From Pseudomonas viridiflava (GTDB lineage: Bacteria > Pseudomonadota > Gammaproteobacteria > Pseudomonadales > Pseudomonadaceae), in contig UVIF01000001.1 in NCBI GenBank assembly GCA_900596015.1, positions 948,513-1,012,512 of the forward strand: a stretch of 64,000 nucleotides of DNA, in the 5' to 3' direction. Shown here in pieces: positions 27,762-36,673 of this stretch; the first letter of the stretch is position 1, and each line of letters starts with the position of its first letter. The translations under genes and the position numbers were made by a program. The notes beneath the pieces were generated by a model. That model searched no databases, was not told where the DNA came from, and was given only the letters and a program-made list of their open reading frames with translations.

Positions 27762-28922
27762 TCAGCGTCCTTTGAATTGGGTCACGTTGCCCAAGGGTGC
27801 AGCTTCCTGCACGGTTCGCGTTGCGCCGAGGCGCTCACCGCTGGCCGCATCGAAAATCAGGACCTTGCTCGGGTCCAGCAGCAGGTTCAAGGTCGCGCCT
27901 ATGGCAGGCGCAGCGTCCGGCGCCAGGCGACAGCACACCTTGGTCTGGTTCACCGTGACGAACACCAGGGTGTCCGGCCCGGTCGGCTCGGTGATCTGCA
28001 CTTCGGCGCGCAGGGTGGGCAAGCCTGTGACCTGCTCGTTGGCCAGGGTGATCTGCTCGGGGCGGATGCCGAGGATAATCTCGCGATCCTCCAGCCCCGC
28101 GTCGGCAATGCCCAGCGGCAGCTCGCAACGTGCCTGGCCGCTGTCGAGCAGCGCCACCAGACGGCCGTCCTTGCGTTGCAGACGCAACGGGATGAAGTTC
28201 ATTGGTGGCGAACCGATGAAGCTCGCCACGAACAGGTTGGCCGGGTCGTTGTAGATCTCTTTCGGCGTGCCGAACTGCTGGATGATGCCATCCTTCATGA
28301 CCGCCACTTTGTCGCCCAGAGTCATCGCTTCGATCTGGTCATGGGTCACGTAGACCGTGGTGGTTTTAAGTCGCTGGTGCATCAGTTTCATTTCAGTGCG
28401 CATCTCGACGCGCAGCTTGGCGTCGAGGTTGGAGAGCGGTTCGTCGAACAGATAAATCTTCGGCCGACGCGCCAGGGCACGGCCCATCGCCACACGCTGT
28501 TGCTGACCACCGGAGAGCTGACCCGGCTTGCGGTTGAGCAGGTGTTCGATCTGCAGCAGCTTGGCGACGCGCGCGACTTCTTCGTCGATCGCCGACTGCG
28601 CCATCTTGCGGATCTTCAAGCCGAATTCGATGTTCTCGCGCACGCTCATGGTCGGGTACAGCGCATAGGACTGGAACACCATGGCGATGTCACGATCCTT
28701 CGGGCTCATGCCGCTGACGTCCTGATCACCAATCATGATCGCGCCGCCAGTGATGCTTTCCAGACCGGCGATGCAGTTCATCAGGGTCGACTTGCCGCAT
28801 CCCGACGGGCCGACGAGGATCAGGAATTCCCCGTCCTTGATCGACAGTTCGATGTTCTTCAGCGTGTCCGGCAGGCCGGGACCGTAGGTCTTGTTGACGT
28901 TGCGAAGTTCGAGCGTAGCCAT
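27762..28922 (-). CDS. gtsD: Glucose ABC transporter ATPase (MalK-like)
   Basis: ATPase subunit of the GtsABCD sugar importer, 386 aa. Walker A GPSGCGKST (38-46), Q-loop at about 84, signature LSGGQ (136-140) and Walker B YLFDEP are intact. A C-terminal regulatory domain (about 240-386) of MalK/UgpC type follows. The frame extends upstream into gtsC, but the ATG at 28922 (MATLELRNVNKTYG) is the standard start, two bases after the gtsC stop. Confidence 0.94.
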   Translation of the reverse strand: MATLELRNVNKTYGPGLPDTLKNIELSIKDGEFLILVGPSGCGKSTLMNCIAGLESITGGAIMIGDQDVSGMSPKDRDIAMVFQSYALYPTMSVRENIEFGLKIRKMAQSAIDEEVARVAKLLQIEHLLNRKPGQLSGGQQQRVAMGRALARRPKIYLFDEPLSNLDAKLRVEMRTEMKLMHQRLKTTTVYVTHDQIEAMTLGDKVAVMKDGIIQQFGTPKEIYNDPANLFVASFIGSPPMNFIPLRLQRKDGRLVALLDSGQARCELPLGIADAGLEDREIILGIRPEQITLANEQVTGLPTLRAEVQITEPTGPDTLVFVTVNQTKVCCRLAPDAAPAIGATLNLLLDPSKVLIFDAASGERLGATRTVQEAAPLGNVTQFKGR

Positions 28923-28924
28923 GA

Positions 28925-29770
28925 TTACCCCTTGACGGCGCCGGCTGTCAGCCCGCGCACGAAATACTTGCCTGCGACCACATAGACCAGCAGGGTCGGC
29001 AAACCGGCGATCATCGCCGCCGCCATGTCCACGTTGTATTCCTTGGCGCCGGTGCTGGTGTTGACCAGGTTGTTCAGCGCCACCGTGATCGGTTGCGAAT
29101 CCCCGCTGGAGAACACCACACCGAACAGGAAGTCGTTCCAGATCTGGGTGAATTGCCAGATCAGGCAAACCATGATGATCGGCGTCGACATCGGCAGAAT
29201 GATGCGGCGGAAAATCGTGAAGAAACCCGCGCCGTCCAGACGTGCGGCTTTTACCAGCGCATCGGGAATGCTCACGTAGTAGTTACGGAAAAACAGCGTG
29301 GTGAACGCCAGACCGTAAACCACGTGGACAAACACCAGGCCGGTGGTAGTGTTCGCCAGCCCGATCTTGCCGAGCGTAAACGAGGCCGGCAGCAGCACAG
29401 TCTGGAACGGCAGGAAGCAGCCGAACAACAGCAGACCGAAGAACAACTGCGAACCACGGAAGCGCCACATCGACAGCACGTAGCCGTTCAGTGCCCCGAT
29501 GGCGGTGGAGATGATCACGGCCGGTACGGTGATCTTGATCGAGTTCCAGAAATACCCGTCAACCGTGGCCCAGGCCTTGACCCAGCCGATGCCGCTGACC
29601 ACGGTCGGCCAGCTCAGCAGGTTGCCGGTGCTGATGTCTTCCGGGGTCTTGAAGCTGGTCAGCAACATGACCACCAGCGGCACCAGATAGAGCACTACGG
29701 CGAGGATCAGCACTGCGTAGATCGCGATGCGACTCAGGCTGATGGCGGGTTTGGCAGCGAGATCAGTCAT
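28925..29770 (-). CDS. gtsC: Glucose ABC transporter permease
   Basis: Inner-membrane permease of the CUT1 sugar ABC family, 281 aa, six membrane helices. The cytoplasmic EAA-like loop (about 180-200, DALVKAARLDGAGFFTIFRR) that contacts the ATPase is clear. It overlaps gtsB by eight bases and is followed by gtsD after two bases, so the three are tightly coupled. Confidence 0.93.
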   Translation of the reverse strand: MTDLAAKPAISLSRIAIYAVLILAVVLYLVPLVVMLLTSFKTPEDISTGNLLSWPTVVSGIGWVKAWATVDGYFWNSIKITVPAVIISTAIGALNGYVLSMWRFRGSQLFFGLLLFGCFLPFQTVLLPASFTLGKIGLANTTTGLVFVHVVYGLAFTTLFFRNYYVSIPDALVKAARLDGAGFFTIFRRIILPMSTPIIMVCLIWQFTQIWNDFLFGVVFSSGDSQPITVALNNLVNTSTGAKEYNVDMAAAMIAGLPTLLVYVVAGKYFVRGLTAGAVKG

Positions 29771-30671
29771 TGCGCTTGGTCCTCAGCTCGGAATACAGGT
29801 AAGGCAGGATGATCGCGAGGATCGCACCGAGCATCAGAATCGCACTGGCCGAGCCCATGCCCATCTGGCCGCGACTGAAGGTGAAGGAATACATGAACAT
29901 CGCCGGCAGGTCGGATGAATAACCCGGGCCACCGGCGGTCATCGCCGCGACCAGGTCGAAACTCTTGATCGCGATGTGCGCCAGAATCATCACCGCACTG
30001 AAGAACACCGGACGCAGACTTGGCAGCACCACCTTCCAATAGATTGTCGGCATGCTCGCGCCATCGATCTGCGCGGCACGAATGATCGATTGATCGACAC
30101 CACGCAGGCCAGCGAGGAACATCGCCATGATGAAGCCCGAGGCTTGCCACACTGCCGCGATCACAAGGCAATAGACCACGCGATCGGGGTCGATAAGCCA
30201 GTCGAGACGGAAGCCTTCCCAACCCCAGTCACGCAACAATTTGTCCAGGCCCATGCCCGGATTGAGCAGCCATTTCCATGCGGTACCGGTGACGATCATC
30301 GAAAGTGCCATCGGGTACAGGTAAATGGTGCGGATAAAGCCTTCGCGACGGATGCGCTGGTCGAGGAACACCGCCAGCAATACACCGATCACTAAAGTGA
30401 TACCGATGAACATGCCGCCGAACACGGCGAGGTTTTTGCTCGCGACCCACCAACGGTCGTTGTCGAACAACCGCGCGTACTGCGCAAGGCCCGCCCACTT
30501 GTAGGTCGGCAGGAACGTCGAAGTGGTGAACGACAGCACGAACGTCCACAGGATGTAGCCATAGAAGCCCACCAGCACGATGAACATGCTCGGCGCCAGC
30601 ACAAGTTTTGGCAGCCAGCGTTGCAATGCATCGAACGGCGAAGCTTTGCTGAACACAGCAACAGAGCTCAT
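29763..30671 (-). CDS. gtsB: Glucose ABC transporter permease
   Basis: Partner permease of the Gts importer, 302 aa, six membrane helices, CUT1 family. The EAA-like loop reads IRAAQIDGASMPTIYWKVVLP (split around residue 213). It starts 154 bases downstream of gtsA; a REPIN palindrome fills that gap, so expression relative to gtsA may be set by RNA processing or partial termination there. Confidence 0.93.
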   Translation of the reverse strand: MSSVAVFSKASPFDALQRWLPKLVLAPSMFIVLVGFYGYILWTFVLSFTTSTFLPTYKWAGLAQYARLFDNDRWWVASKNLAVFGGMFIGITLVIGVLLAVFLDQRIRREGFIRTIYLYPMALSMIVTGTAWKWLLNPGMGLDKLLRDWGWEGFRLDWLIDPDRVVYCLVIAAVWQASGFIMAMFLAGLRGVDQSIIRAAQIDGASMPTIYWKVVLPSLRPVFFSAVMILAHIAIKSFDLVAAMTAGGPGYSSDLPAMFMYSFTFSRGQMGMGSASAILMLGAILAIILPYLYSELRTKRND

Positions 30672-30713
30672 GGGGAAATCCAGTACGAGAGTGGAAAATT
30701 CACACGCTTTCCC

Positions 30714-30810
30714 CTTGTGGGAGCGAGCTTGCTCGCGAAGGCGTCCTGTCAGTAGATGCTTCGATTGCCTGACACTCCGCTTTCGCGAGCGAGCTCGCTC
30801 CTACAGGGGG
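30714..30810. repeat. REPIN inside the gts operon (GAGCGAGC family)
   Basis: Two REP units in inverted orientation: TGTGGGAGCGAGCTTGCTCG at the left and CGAGCGAGCTCGCTCCTACA at the right, with TGTCAG/CTGACA inner arms. It occupies the gap between gtsA and gtsB. Confidence 0.9.
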
Positions 30811-30825
30811 CTGCGGTGCTGATGC

Positions 30826-32112
30826 TTATTCAGCTGACCGCACTGCCGCGCCGAGTTTTTTCGCAGCATCGGCCGGATCGGCTTTCGGGTCGTTGATGTA
30901 GTTGGTCACGACATCAAAGAACGCGCCTTGCACGGCCAGCGTGGTCGCCATGTTGTGCGCCATGCTTGGTTGCAGGCCACCGGACTTGGCATCCACGAGG
31001 AAGTCTTTCGCAGCAGTCTGTGCGCAGGAGTCGAAGCCCAGCGATTCCATGTTGTTCAACATGTCGTTGCGAACCGGGATCGAACCTTTGTTGATGCTGA
31101 AGACTTTCTGGAAGTTCTCACCCAGCACGACTTTGGCGATGTCCTGCTGACCGGCCGCAGTGCCTGCGTCCTTCTGCTTGAACACGGCCAGCGAGTCGAT
31201 GTTGTAGGTGAACGCTTTGTCGGTGCCCGGGAAGGCGACGCACTGGTAATCCTTGCCAGCGATTTTCTTCGCGGCAGTCCATTCGGACTTGGCCCAGTCG
31301 CCCATGATCTGCATGCCGGCCTTGCCGTTGATGACTTTGGCCGCTTCCAGATTCCAGTCCTGGCCCTTGCCGTCGGCGTCCATATAGGTCGCGACTTTCT
31401 TCAGTTCGGTCAGCGCCTTGACCATTTCCGGACCGGTCAGCGCTTTGTTGTCGAGGTCGACCAAGGCTTTCTTGTAGCCATCAACGCCCATGACCGAGAG
31501 CACCACGGCTTCGAACACGGTGCTGTCCTGCCAAGGTTGACCGCCGTGAGCCAGCGGGATGAAGCCCGCCGCTTTCAGCTTGTCGCCGGCTGCGTAGAAT
31601 TCTTCGAGGGTGGTCGGGGGCTTTTCGATACCGGCTTTCTTGAACACTTCCGGGTTGATCCACAGCCAGTTCACGCGGTGAATGTTCACCGGCACGGCCA
31701 CGTAATCACCGTCGTACTTCACGGTATCGGAGACTTTCTTGTCGAGCAGGCCGTCCCAATTTTCCGCCTTGGCGACGTCTTTCAACACGTCGGTGTCGAG
31801 CAGGCCAGTGGATGCCCACTCCTGGATGTCCGGGCCTTTGATCTGGGCAACGCCAGGCGGGTTGCCGGCGACCGCACGGCTTTTCAGCACGGTCATGGCA
31901 GTGGCACCGCCACCACCGGCTACAGCCCCGTCTTTCCAAGTGAAGCCATCTTTCTCGACCTGCGCCCTGAGCACATCGACCGCTGCTTTTTCACCGCCTG
32001 ACGTCCACCAATGGACAACTTCCACCGAACGTTTGGAATCGGCAGCCATGGCACTGAGCGGGAACAGGGAGGCGAGGGAAACGACGAGGGCGAGACGAGA
32101 GCGCGTGTTCAT
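30826..32112 (-). CDS. gtsA: Glucose ABC transporter substrate-binding protein
   Basis: Periplasmic sugar-binding protein of the CUT1 system, 428 aa (family 1 extracellular solute-binding). A Sec signal peptide ends near residue 23 (PLSAMAA). The sugar-binding [13 protein letters not shown] (about 33-45) and [11 protein letters not shown] segments fit glucose-binding homologues. GGAAG precedes the ATG at 32112 and an A-rich Crc/Hfq-type motif lies immediately before that. First gene of gtsABCD; a perfect palindrome about 103 bases upstream may be the regulator site. Confidence 0.94.
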   Translation of the reverse strand: MNTRSRLALVVSLASLFPLSAMAADSKRSVEVVHWWTSGGEKAAVDVLRAQVEKDGFTWKDGAVAGGGGATAMTVLKSRAVAGNPPGVAQIKGPDIQEWASTGLLDTDVLKDVAKAENWDGLLDKKVSDTVKYDGDYVAVPVNIHRVNWLWINPEVFKKAGIEKPPTTLEEFYAAGDKLKAAGFIPLAHGGQPWQDSTVFEAVVLSVMGVDGYKKALVDLDNKALTGPEMVKALTELKKVATYMDADGKGQDWNLEAAKVINGKAGMQIMGDWAKSEWTAAKKIAGKDYQCVAFPGTDKAFTYNIDSLAVFKQKDAGTAAGQQDIAKVVLGENFQKVFSINKGSIPVRNDMLNNMESLGFDSCAQTAAKDFLVDAKSGGLQPSMAHNMATTLAVQGAFFDVVTNYINDPKADPADAAKKLGAAVRSAE

Positions 32113-32125
32113 GAGACTTCCTTTT

Positions 32126-32133
32126 TTGTTGTT
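32126..32133 (-). promoter_or_regulatory. Crc/Hfq-type A-rich motif before gtsA
   Basis: Minus-strand AACAACAA fits AANAANAA and precedes AAAAAGGAAG, the gtsA Shine-Dalgarno. Catabolite control of glucose uptake by Crc/Hfq is established in Pseudomonas; this site is inference. Confidence 0.6.
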
Positions 32134-32214
32134 ATGCAGAGGCAAGTCTGATGCTTGCGTTGCATGAGAGTGTAAACATCGCCGCAGGGGCGCAGGTAAC
32201 GAAGGGATGGGGAA

Positions 32215-32234
32215 ATGTCACGGAATGGTGACAT
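32215..32234. promoter_or_regulatory. Perfect palindrome upstream of gtsA, candidate operator
   Basis: ATGTCACGGAATGGTGACAT is an inverted repeat of 7+7 bases with a 6-base spacer, centred about 112 bases before the gtsA start. The position suits an activator site upstream of the promoter. GltR is the obvious candidate binder, by context only. Confidence 0.65.
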
Positions 32235-32396
32235 AAGGATTGGTGGCAGGTGCTACGCACTGGACCCGATAAGGGCAGTCGAGCCGCTGTACCATTCCAG
32301 CCAACGGATGCTTGAGAGGCGAACGCCCCACCCCAGGCTGGCCCGACTTACTTGTCGGGTCGCAGCGCAGCATTCAGGCAGGGCGCGATACCTGTG

Positions 32397-34076
32397 TCAA
32401 CTCGGGGGAAAGACAGTTGCAGGCTCTGTTCCACAACAGAAATTCGGGAACGATACAGGGGCTTGGGTATTCGTTCCCGCCGCTTCTCTCAATGTATGGA
32501 GCGGAGGCATCGGGGCTTCCAAACCAAGCTGCTCAATCCTCTGCTTGAACGCATCAGTGAGTGGCATATTCCACGCTGCCATATAGGAGGTTAAATCCTG
32601 TCCCGCGGCCATACTACCGAACCAGGCCAGATGGCTGAAAGCGGTTTCGCGATCAGGCTCCCAGCCTGTCGATGCCCATTGCTCGCGTACTATTTTGTTC
32701 ATGCGGGGCCAGAATGCCTCGCCGAAGGCCAGTGTAAGCTGTTCGAGAACGGCCAAGAGGTCGGAGCCATCGAGTTGCTCGAATCTGAAGTCAGGCTGCT
32801 CTCGTTTTGCAAGTGCCCGATCCCATGTATCACGACCGCTGTCGTCCTTTTCGAGCAACGTCGAAGGCCGGTTGAACATGCGACGTGTCGCCAGTGCCAC
32901 TATATTATTCGAGACCTCGGTGAAGTCAGCGGGCTTATAGGCGAGCATTTGATTCTGATGCGCAAGCTCATGCGCAATACCCCAATCGTCTTTCAGTGCA
33001 TCAACCACTAGCAATGCGCGCGCGAAGTCCATGTGATAGGCGGTGTACCCGTGGGACGCATGTGCATAACCGCGGCCGCCGTGATTACCTAACACCAAAT
33101 GATAATGCAGCGGGGCGCGCGTATGCAGAGGTGTCGAGCCATCGAGGCCGATCATCGCTTCCTGCTTACCGATGATTTGCTCGTGGGTATTCAGCACCTG
33201 CGTCATATCAGAGTCTATATAAGCCAACGCCGACGCAGACGTAACCGTTACAGTAGTACGGTCGCTGATCAGTTCCACAGCACAATGAGGATCACTGTCA
33301 CTCACCATGCGACGATACGCGGAGGCATCGGTAACGTGATGCTCAAAATGAGCGGCGGCCCTGACCTGGCCAGTAACCATCAAATTGACGATATTATCCT
33401 CACCTTCAACCACTACGTAGACCATGCCGCCGCCAGGGTCAGTGATGGTGTTGTTCCCCTCCGTCAAAACGTAACTACGAGGCGTTGCATATGCAGTGTC
33501 CGGGTCGGCATATTGGGCCCCGACCCACAATGTGACTTGAAATGAGCCCCCCTCAACCAATTGCGCTTTTACGTTAAATTCCCCTCCTTTCCAAGCATGA
33601 AGTGCTGTAGGCTGTCGATTGCTATTGAAAAACCAATTGCCTACGCGCTTGATGCTTTCAAAGGGATCGACCGTTCCCCTGAACAGACTTCTGTGAGCTT
33701 TACGAACCCCCCAGGACCCATCGCCTTGGATTAATTTCAAAAACGATTGATTTCGATTTTGCGGGTGAAACGGAATCAATTCGAATGCGTCGTACACCAG
33801 CGTCAAGATTTTATTGAAGTGCCTGGAGCTTATTATGTAGCTACCATCGCTTAGCAACTCCAAACCAAACCTCTGATAAGGCGGATTGATGTCCCGCTGT
33901 GCCCACAACGTGCATCCATCTGTGGACAGTATCAAACCGCTGTACGTGTTTTTTATAGTCCAGGCACCACCCGAGTCTTCAACGAAGAGCAGGCTCTGAT
34001 ATTGATTGCCTGTGTAGACACTTGCATAGACGCTACCATCAAAATTGATAGTCAGCACCCTATCCGGAGCATGCAT
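32397..34076 (-). CDS. M60/enhancin-type metalloprotease with lectin-like domain
   Basis: 559-aa probable zinc metallopeptidase. Residues about 1-120 look like a ricin-type beta-trefoil (QSLLFVEDSGGAWTIKN, SDGSYIISSRHFNKILTL). Residues about 140-250 form a beta-rich accessory region, then the M60 catalytic part. The gluzincin signature is complete: His369-Glu370-x-x-His373 (HELAHQNQ) and Glu387 (FTEVSNN). M60 enzymes cut mucin-like glycoproteins. No signal peptide is visible, so export would need another route. GAGGAA precedes the ATG. GC content is clearly below that of the flanking glucose genes (one 60-base stretch near 33721 is about 37%), suggesting acquisition. It sits between gtsA and gtrS. 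Confidence 0.8.
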   Translation of the reverse strand: MHAPDRVLTINFDGSVYASVYTGNQYQSLLFVEDSGGAWTIKNTYSGLILSTDGCTLWAQRDINPPYQRFGLELLSDGSYIISSRHFNKILTLVYDAFELIPFHPQNRNQSFLKLIQGDGSWGVRKAHRSLFRGTVDPFESIKRVGNWFFNSNRQPTALHAWKGGEFNVKAQLVEGGSFQVTLWVGAQYADPDTAYATPRSYVLTEGNNTITDPGGGMVYVVVEGEDNIVNLMVTGQVRAAAHFEHHVTDASAYRRMVSDSDPHCAVELISDRTTVTVTSASALAYIDSDMTQVLNTHEQIIGKQEAMIGLDGSTPLHTRAPLHYHLVLGNHGGRGYAHASHGYTAYHMDFARALLVVDALKDDWGIAHELAHQNQMLAYKPADFTEVSNNIVALATRRMFNRPSTLLEKDDSGRDTWDRALAKREQPDFRFEQLDGSDLLAVLEQLTLAFGEAFWPRMNKIVREQWASTGWEPDRETAFSHLAWFGSMAAGQDLTSYMAAWNMPLTDAFKQRIEQLGLEAPMPPLHTLREAAGTNTQAPVSFPNFCCGTEPATVFPPS

Positions 34077-34457
34077 GTTTTATTCCTCGACTGAATGATT
34101 AATCCACCTCAGCGCATCGTCAGAAACGAAACCCTACACGCCTTCGACAGAATATAGTCCATGCAAACCCAGACAAAAATATCGCCCTCGTCGATAGACA
34201 GGTGCGGCGCGCCGATCTGAATCTGAGCTCAACCAGTAACTCTCGGATTCATGGAGAAAAACATGAGATCCCAAAAAATAATTTTTCAGTCTCATCGCAT
34301 CAGTAACTTATATAACACGATGAACGGCGTATCTTCCATAGCACTCACTTAGCGTGAGCAAACTAAAAACCAGGGTATTCAAAAGGTCTATATCAAGAGG
34401 GTTTCGTACCAACCCAGCCTTGTCTCAATCCTTCAACTCGATGACGGAATCGGATTT
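34077..34457. other. AT-richer intergenic stretch, no gene seen
   Basis: 381 bases between the M60 gene and gtrS. AT-rich compared with neighbours. Short frames lack ribosome binding sites. It probably contains the M60 promoter and the right-hand boundary of the inserted segment; no flanking direct repeat, integrase or transposase was found. A small hairpin CTCAC/GTGAG lies near 34343-34357. Confidence 0.5.
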
Positions 34458-35900
34458 TCACACCGCCTTGCGCGGCAGCATCAACGTCACGCGCAAACCG
34501 CCTGCCGAAAGATTCTGCAACGTCACCTCGCCACCATGGCTATGGGCGATGTTGCGCGCGATGCCCAGGCCCAGCCCGTAGCCCTGCTGAGTGCCGGCAA
34601 GACGGAAGTGCGGCTCGAAGACTTTCTGTAGCCGCTGCTCCGGCACGCCGGGGCCTTCGTCGTCGACGTAGAGCACGAAGGCCTCGGCGTCGTCATGGAT
34701 GGACAAGTGCGCGCGGTCGCCGTACTTGAGTGCGTTGTCGATCAGATTGCCGATGCAGCGCTTGATCGCCAGCGGCTTGCCGGTGTAAGCCCGGCGCGCC
34801 TTGCCTTCCAGGGTCACCCGGCCATTGCCGTGCGGCGCCAGATAGGGTTCCACCAGGCAATCGAGCACCTGATCGAGATCGACCCGCTCGATATTTTCGT
34901 GGATGTCGGTGTCTTTGACACATTGCAGCGCACCCTTGACCAACAATTCCAGCTCATCCAGATCACGGCCGAACTTCGCCTCCAGGATCGGATCCTCAAG
35001 CAGTTCGACACGCAGACGCAGGCGTGTGATGGGCGTGCGCAAGTCGTGGGAAATCGCACTGAACAGCTGGCTGCGCTCGGTCAGGTAACGGCTGATTCGC
35101 TCGCGCATGGCATTCAGCGCCCGGGCCACTTCCACCACCTCGCTGCCGCCACCGTCCATGGGCGGTTCGTTGCTCACCTCGCCCAGCGACAACTCGCGTG
35201 CGGCGCGGGCCAGGCGTTTCAGGGGCCGACTTTGCCAGTGCACGAGCACGCCAATGAACAGCAGCAGGAACCCGCTGGTGAGGGCGATGAACCAGATCTG
35301 CTGGGCAGGCAGGCCTTCTTCCTCAAGCGTGGTATAGGGTTCGGGCAACAGCGAAGCAATGTACAGCCATTCAGTGGGCCCCAGGCGAATCTGGGTGACC
35401 AGCACCGGTGGGTTCACCGGTTCCAGGGTCAAGGCGTAGTGCGCCCAGGAGCGCGGCAACTCGTCGAGCTTGAGGCCGCTGTTGAAGATGCGCAGATCGT
35501 CGGGGCTGACGAAGGCCACCGAGATGTCCGCGTCGCTGCCCAGTTGGGTTCTGAGCACAACTGAAACCGCGTCGATCACCGCAGTCTTGCGCGCAGTCGG
35601 CTCGAGCAGTTGCATGCCCAAAGGCTTGTCGTTGAGTGAAACGAAAAAGCGCGTACCGCCCATGCTGCGCAGTTGGTCCAGTACCAGTGGCCGATAGGCC
35701 AGTGGCAACGAACGGAAATAGCTGACGCTGGCCGCCATCGAGTGGGCCAGGCTGCGGGCGCTGGTCACCAGCCCTTCGAGCTGCGTGGCCCGCAGCTGCG
35801 ACAGCCAGATGATGCTGGACAAGCCCTGCGCCAGCAGCACTGCCAGCAGTGTCAGCAACAGCATGCGACCCAGCAGTGAGCGTGGCTTAAACAGGCGCAA
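34458..35900 (-). CDS. gtrS: Sensor histidine kinase GtrS
   Basis: Membrane sensor kinase of the glucose-responsive GtrS/GltR system, 480 aa. Helices at about 13-34 and 203-222 flank a periplasmic sensor domain that binds 2-ketogluconate/6-phosphogluconate in related proteins. A HAMP region follows, then the phosphoacceptor His285 (FSAISHDLRTP) and a C-terminal ATPase domain with NLIDNALKYGD, DEGPGVPE and GLGLGIA. It overlaps gltR by 14 bases. Last gene of the edd-glk-gltR-gtrS run. Confidence 0.92.
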   Translation of the reverse strand: MRLFKPRSLLGRMLLLTLLAVLLAQGLSSIIWLSQLRATQLEGLVTSARSLAHSMAASVSYFRSLPLAYRPLVLDQLRSMGGTRFFVSLNDKPLGMQLLEPTARKTAVIDAVSVVLRTQLGSDADISVAFVSPDDLRIFNSGLKLDELPRSWAHYALTLEPVNPPVLVTQIRLGPTEWLYIASLLPEPYTTLEEEGLPAQQIWFIALTSGFLLLFIGVLVHWQSRPLKRLARAARELSLGEVSNEPPMDGGGSEVVEVARALNAMRERISRYLTERSQLFSAISHDLRTPITRLRLRVELLEDPILEAKFGRDLDELELLVKGALQCVKDTDIHENIERVDLDQVLDCLVEPYLAPHGNGRVTLEGKARRAYTGKPLAIKRCIGNLIDNALKYGDRAHLSIHDDAEAFVLYVDDEGPGVPEQRLQKVFEPHFRLAGTQQGYGLGLGIARNIAHSHGGEVTLQNLSAGGLRVTLMLPRKAV

Positions 35901-36609
35901 CGTGGGCCGCCAGCAGGTAGCCGCTACCGCGCACCGTGCGGATCAGCCGCGAGGGTTTGTCATTGTCGCGCAGGCGCTGGCGCAGGCGGCTGACCGCCAT
36001 GTCGACGATGCGATCCAACGGCATGGGCTCGCGCCCGCGGGTGGCGTTGCCGATGGTGTCGCGGTCGAGAATCTGCTGGGGATGATCGAGGAACAGCTTG
36101 AGCAAGGCAAAGTCGGCACCGGAAAGGAACACCTCCTCACCATCGGTGTGAAACAACCGGTGGCTGACGGTATCCAGCCGCCAGTCGTCGAAGCCGAGTA
36201 CCTCGCCACTGCGCTCGCTGGCGAACTGGCTGCGCCGCAGCAACGCCTTGATGCGCGCCTGCAGCTCGCGCGGGCTGAACGGCTTGCCCAGGTAGTCATC
36301 GGCCCCCAGTTCGAGGCCGATCACACGGTCGGCTTCGTCGGAACTGGCGGTCAGCATGATGATCGGCACCTGGGCCATGCGCGGATGCTGGCGGATCCAG
36401 CGGCACAGGCTGAAGCCGTCTTCGTCGGGCAGCATGACGTCGAGAATCACCAGATCGGTGCCGACCTCGGCGCCGAGGGCTTCGCGAAAGCCCGCGCCAT
36501 CGGCCGTGGTGCGCACGGCAAAGCCGGCGCGGCTCAGGTAGGTGTCCAGCAGTTCGCGGATGTCCTGATCGTCATCGACCAGCAGGATCGATTTGCCGAC
36601 AGTGCTCAA
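35887..36609 (-). CDS. gltR: Response regulator GltR (OmpR family)
   Basis: DNA-binding response regulator, 240 aa, partner of GtrS, controlling glucose transport genes. The receiver domain (about 5-120) has acidic residues at 12-14 and phosphoacceptor Asp57 (VILDVMLPDEDG). The winged-helix OmpR domain occupies about 140-238 (LDRIVDMAVSRLRQRL, RTVRGSGYLL). The frame starts with TTG at 36609; AAGGA lies eight bases upstream and no suitable ATG is near. It lies 64 bases after glk. Confidence 0.92.
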   Translation of the reverse strand: MSTVGKSILLVDDDQDIRELLDTYLSRAGFAVRTTADGAGFREALGAEVGTDLVILDVMLPDEDGFSLCRWIRQHPRMAQVPIIMLTASSDEADRVIGLELGADDYLGKPFSPRELQARIKALLRRSQFASERSGEVLGFDDWRLDTVSHRLFHTDGEEVFLSGADFALLKLFLDHPQQILDRDTIGNATRGREPMPLDRIVDMAVSRLRQRLRDNDKPSRLIRTVRGSGYLLAAHVAPV

Positions 36610-36673
36610 GTGGGCGTCCTTGTTGTCATTGCCGGGTCGATACGCCCGGCTTTTTTCAAGGCTGATTAAACGC

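Noticed and set aside
26514..28985. 823-codon plus-strand frame across oprB and gtsD
   Set aside because: Composition is that of an antisense shadow; both genes on the other strand carry intact family motifs and signal or ATPase features. Its crossing of the intergenic gap is chance in GC-rich DNA.
32342..32359. Hairpin CCCGAC/GTCGGG downstream of the M60 gene as a terminator
   Set aside because: No T-run on either strand, so not supported as an intrinsic terminator.
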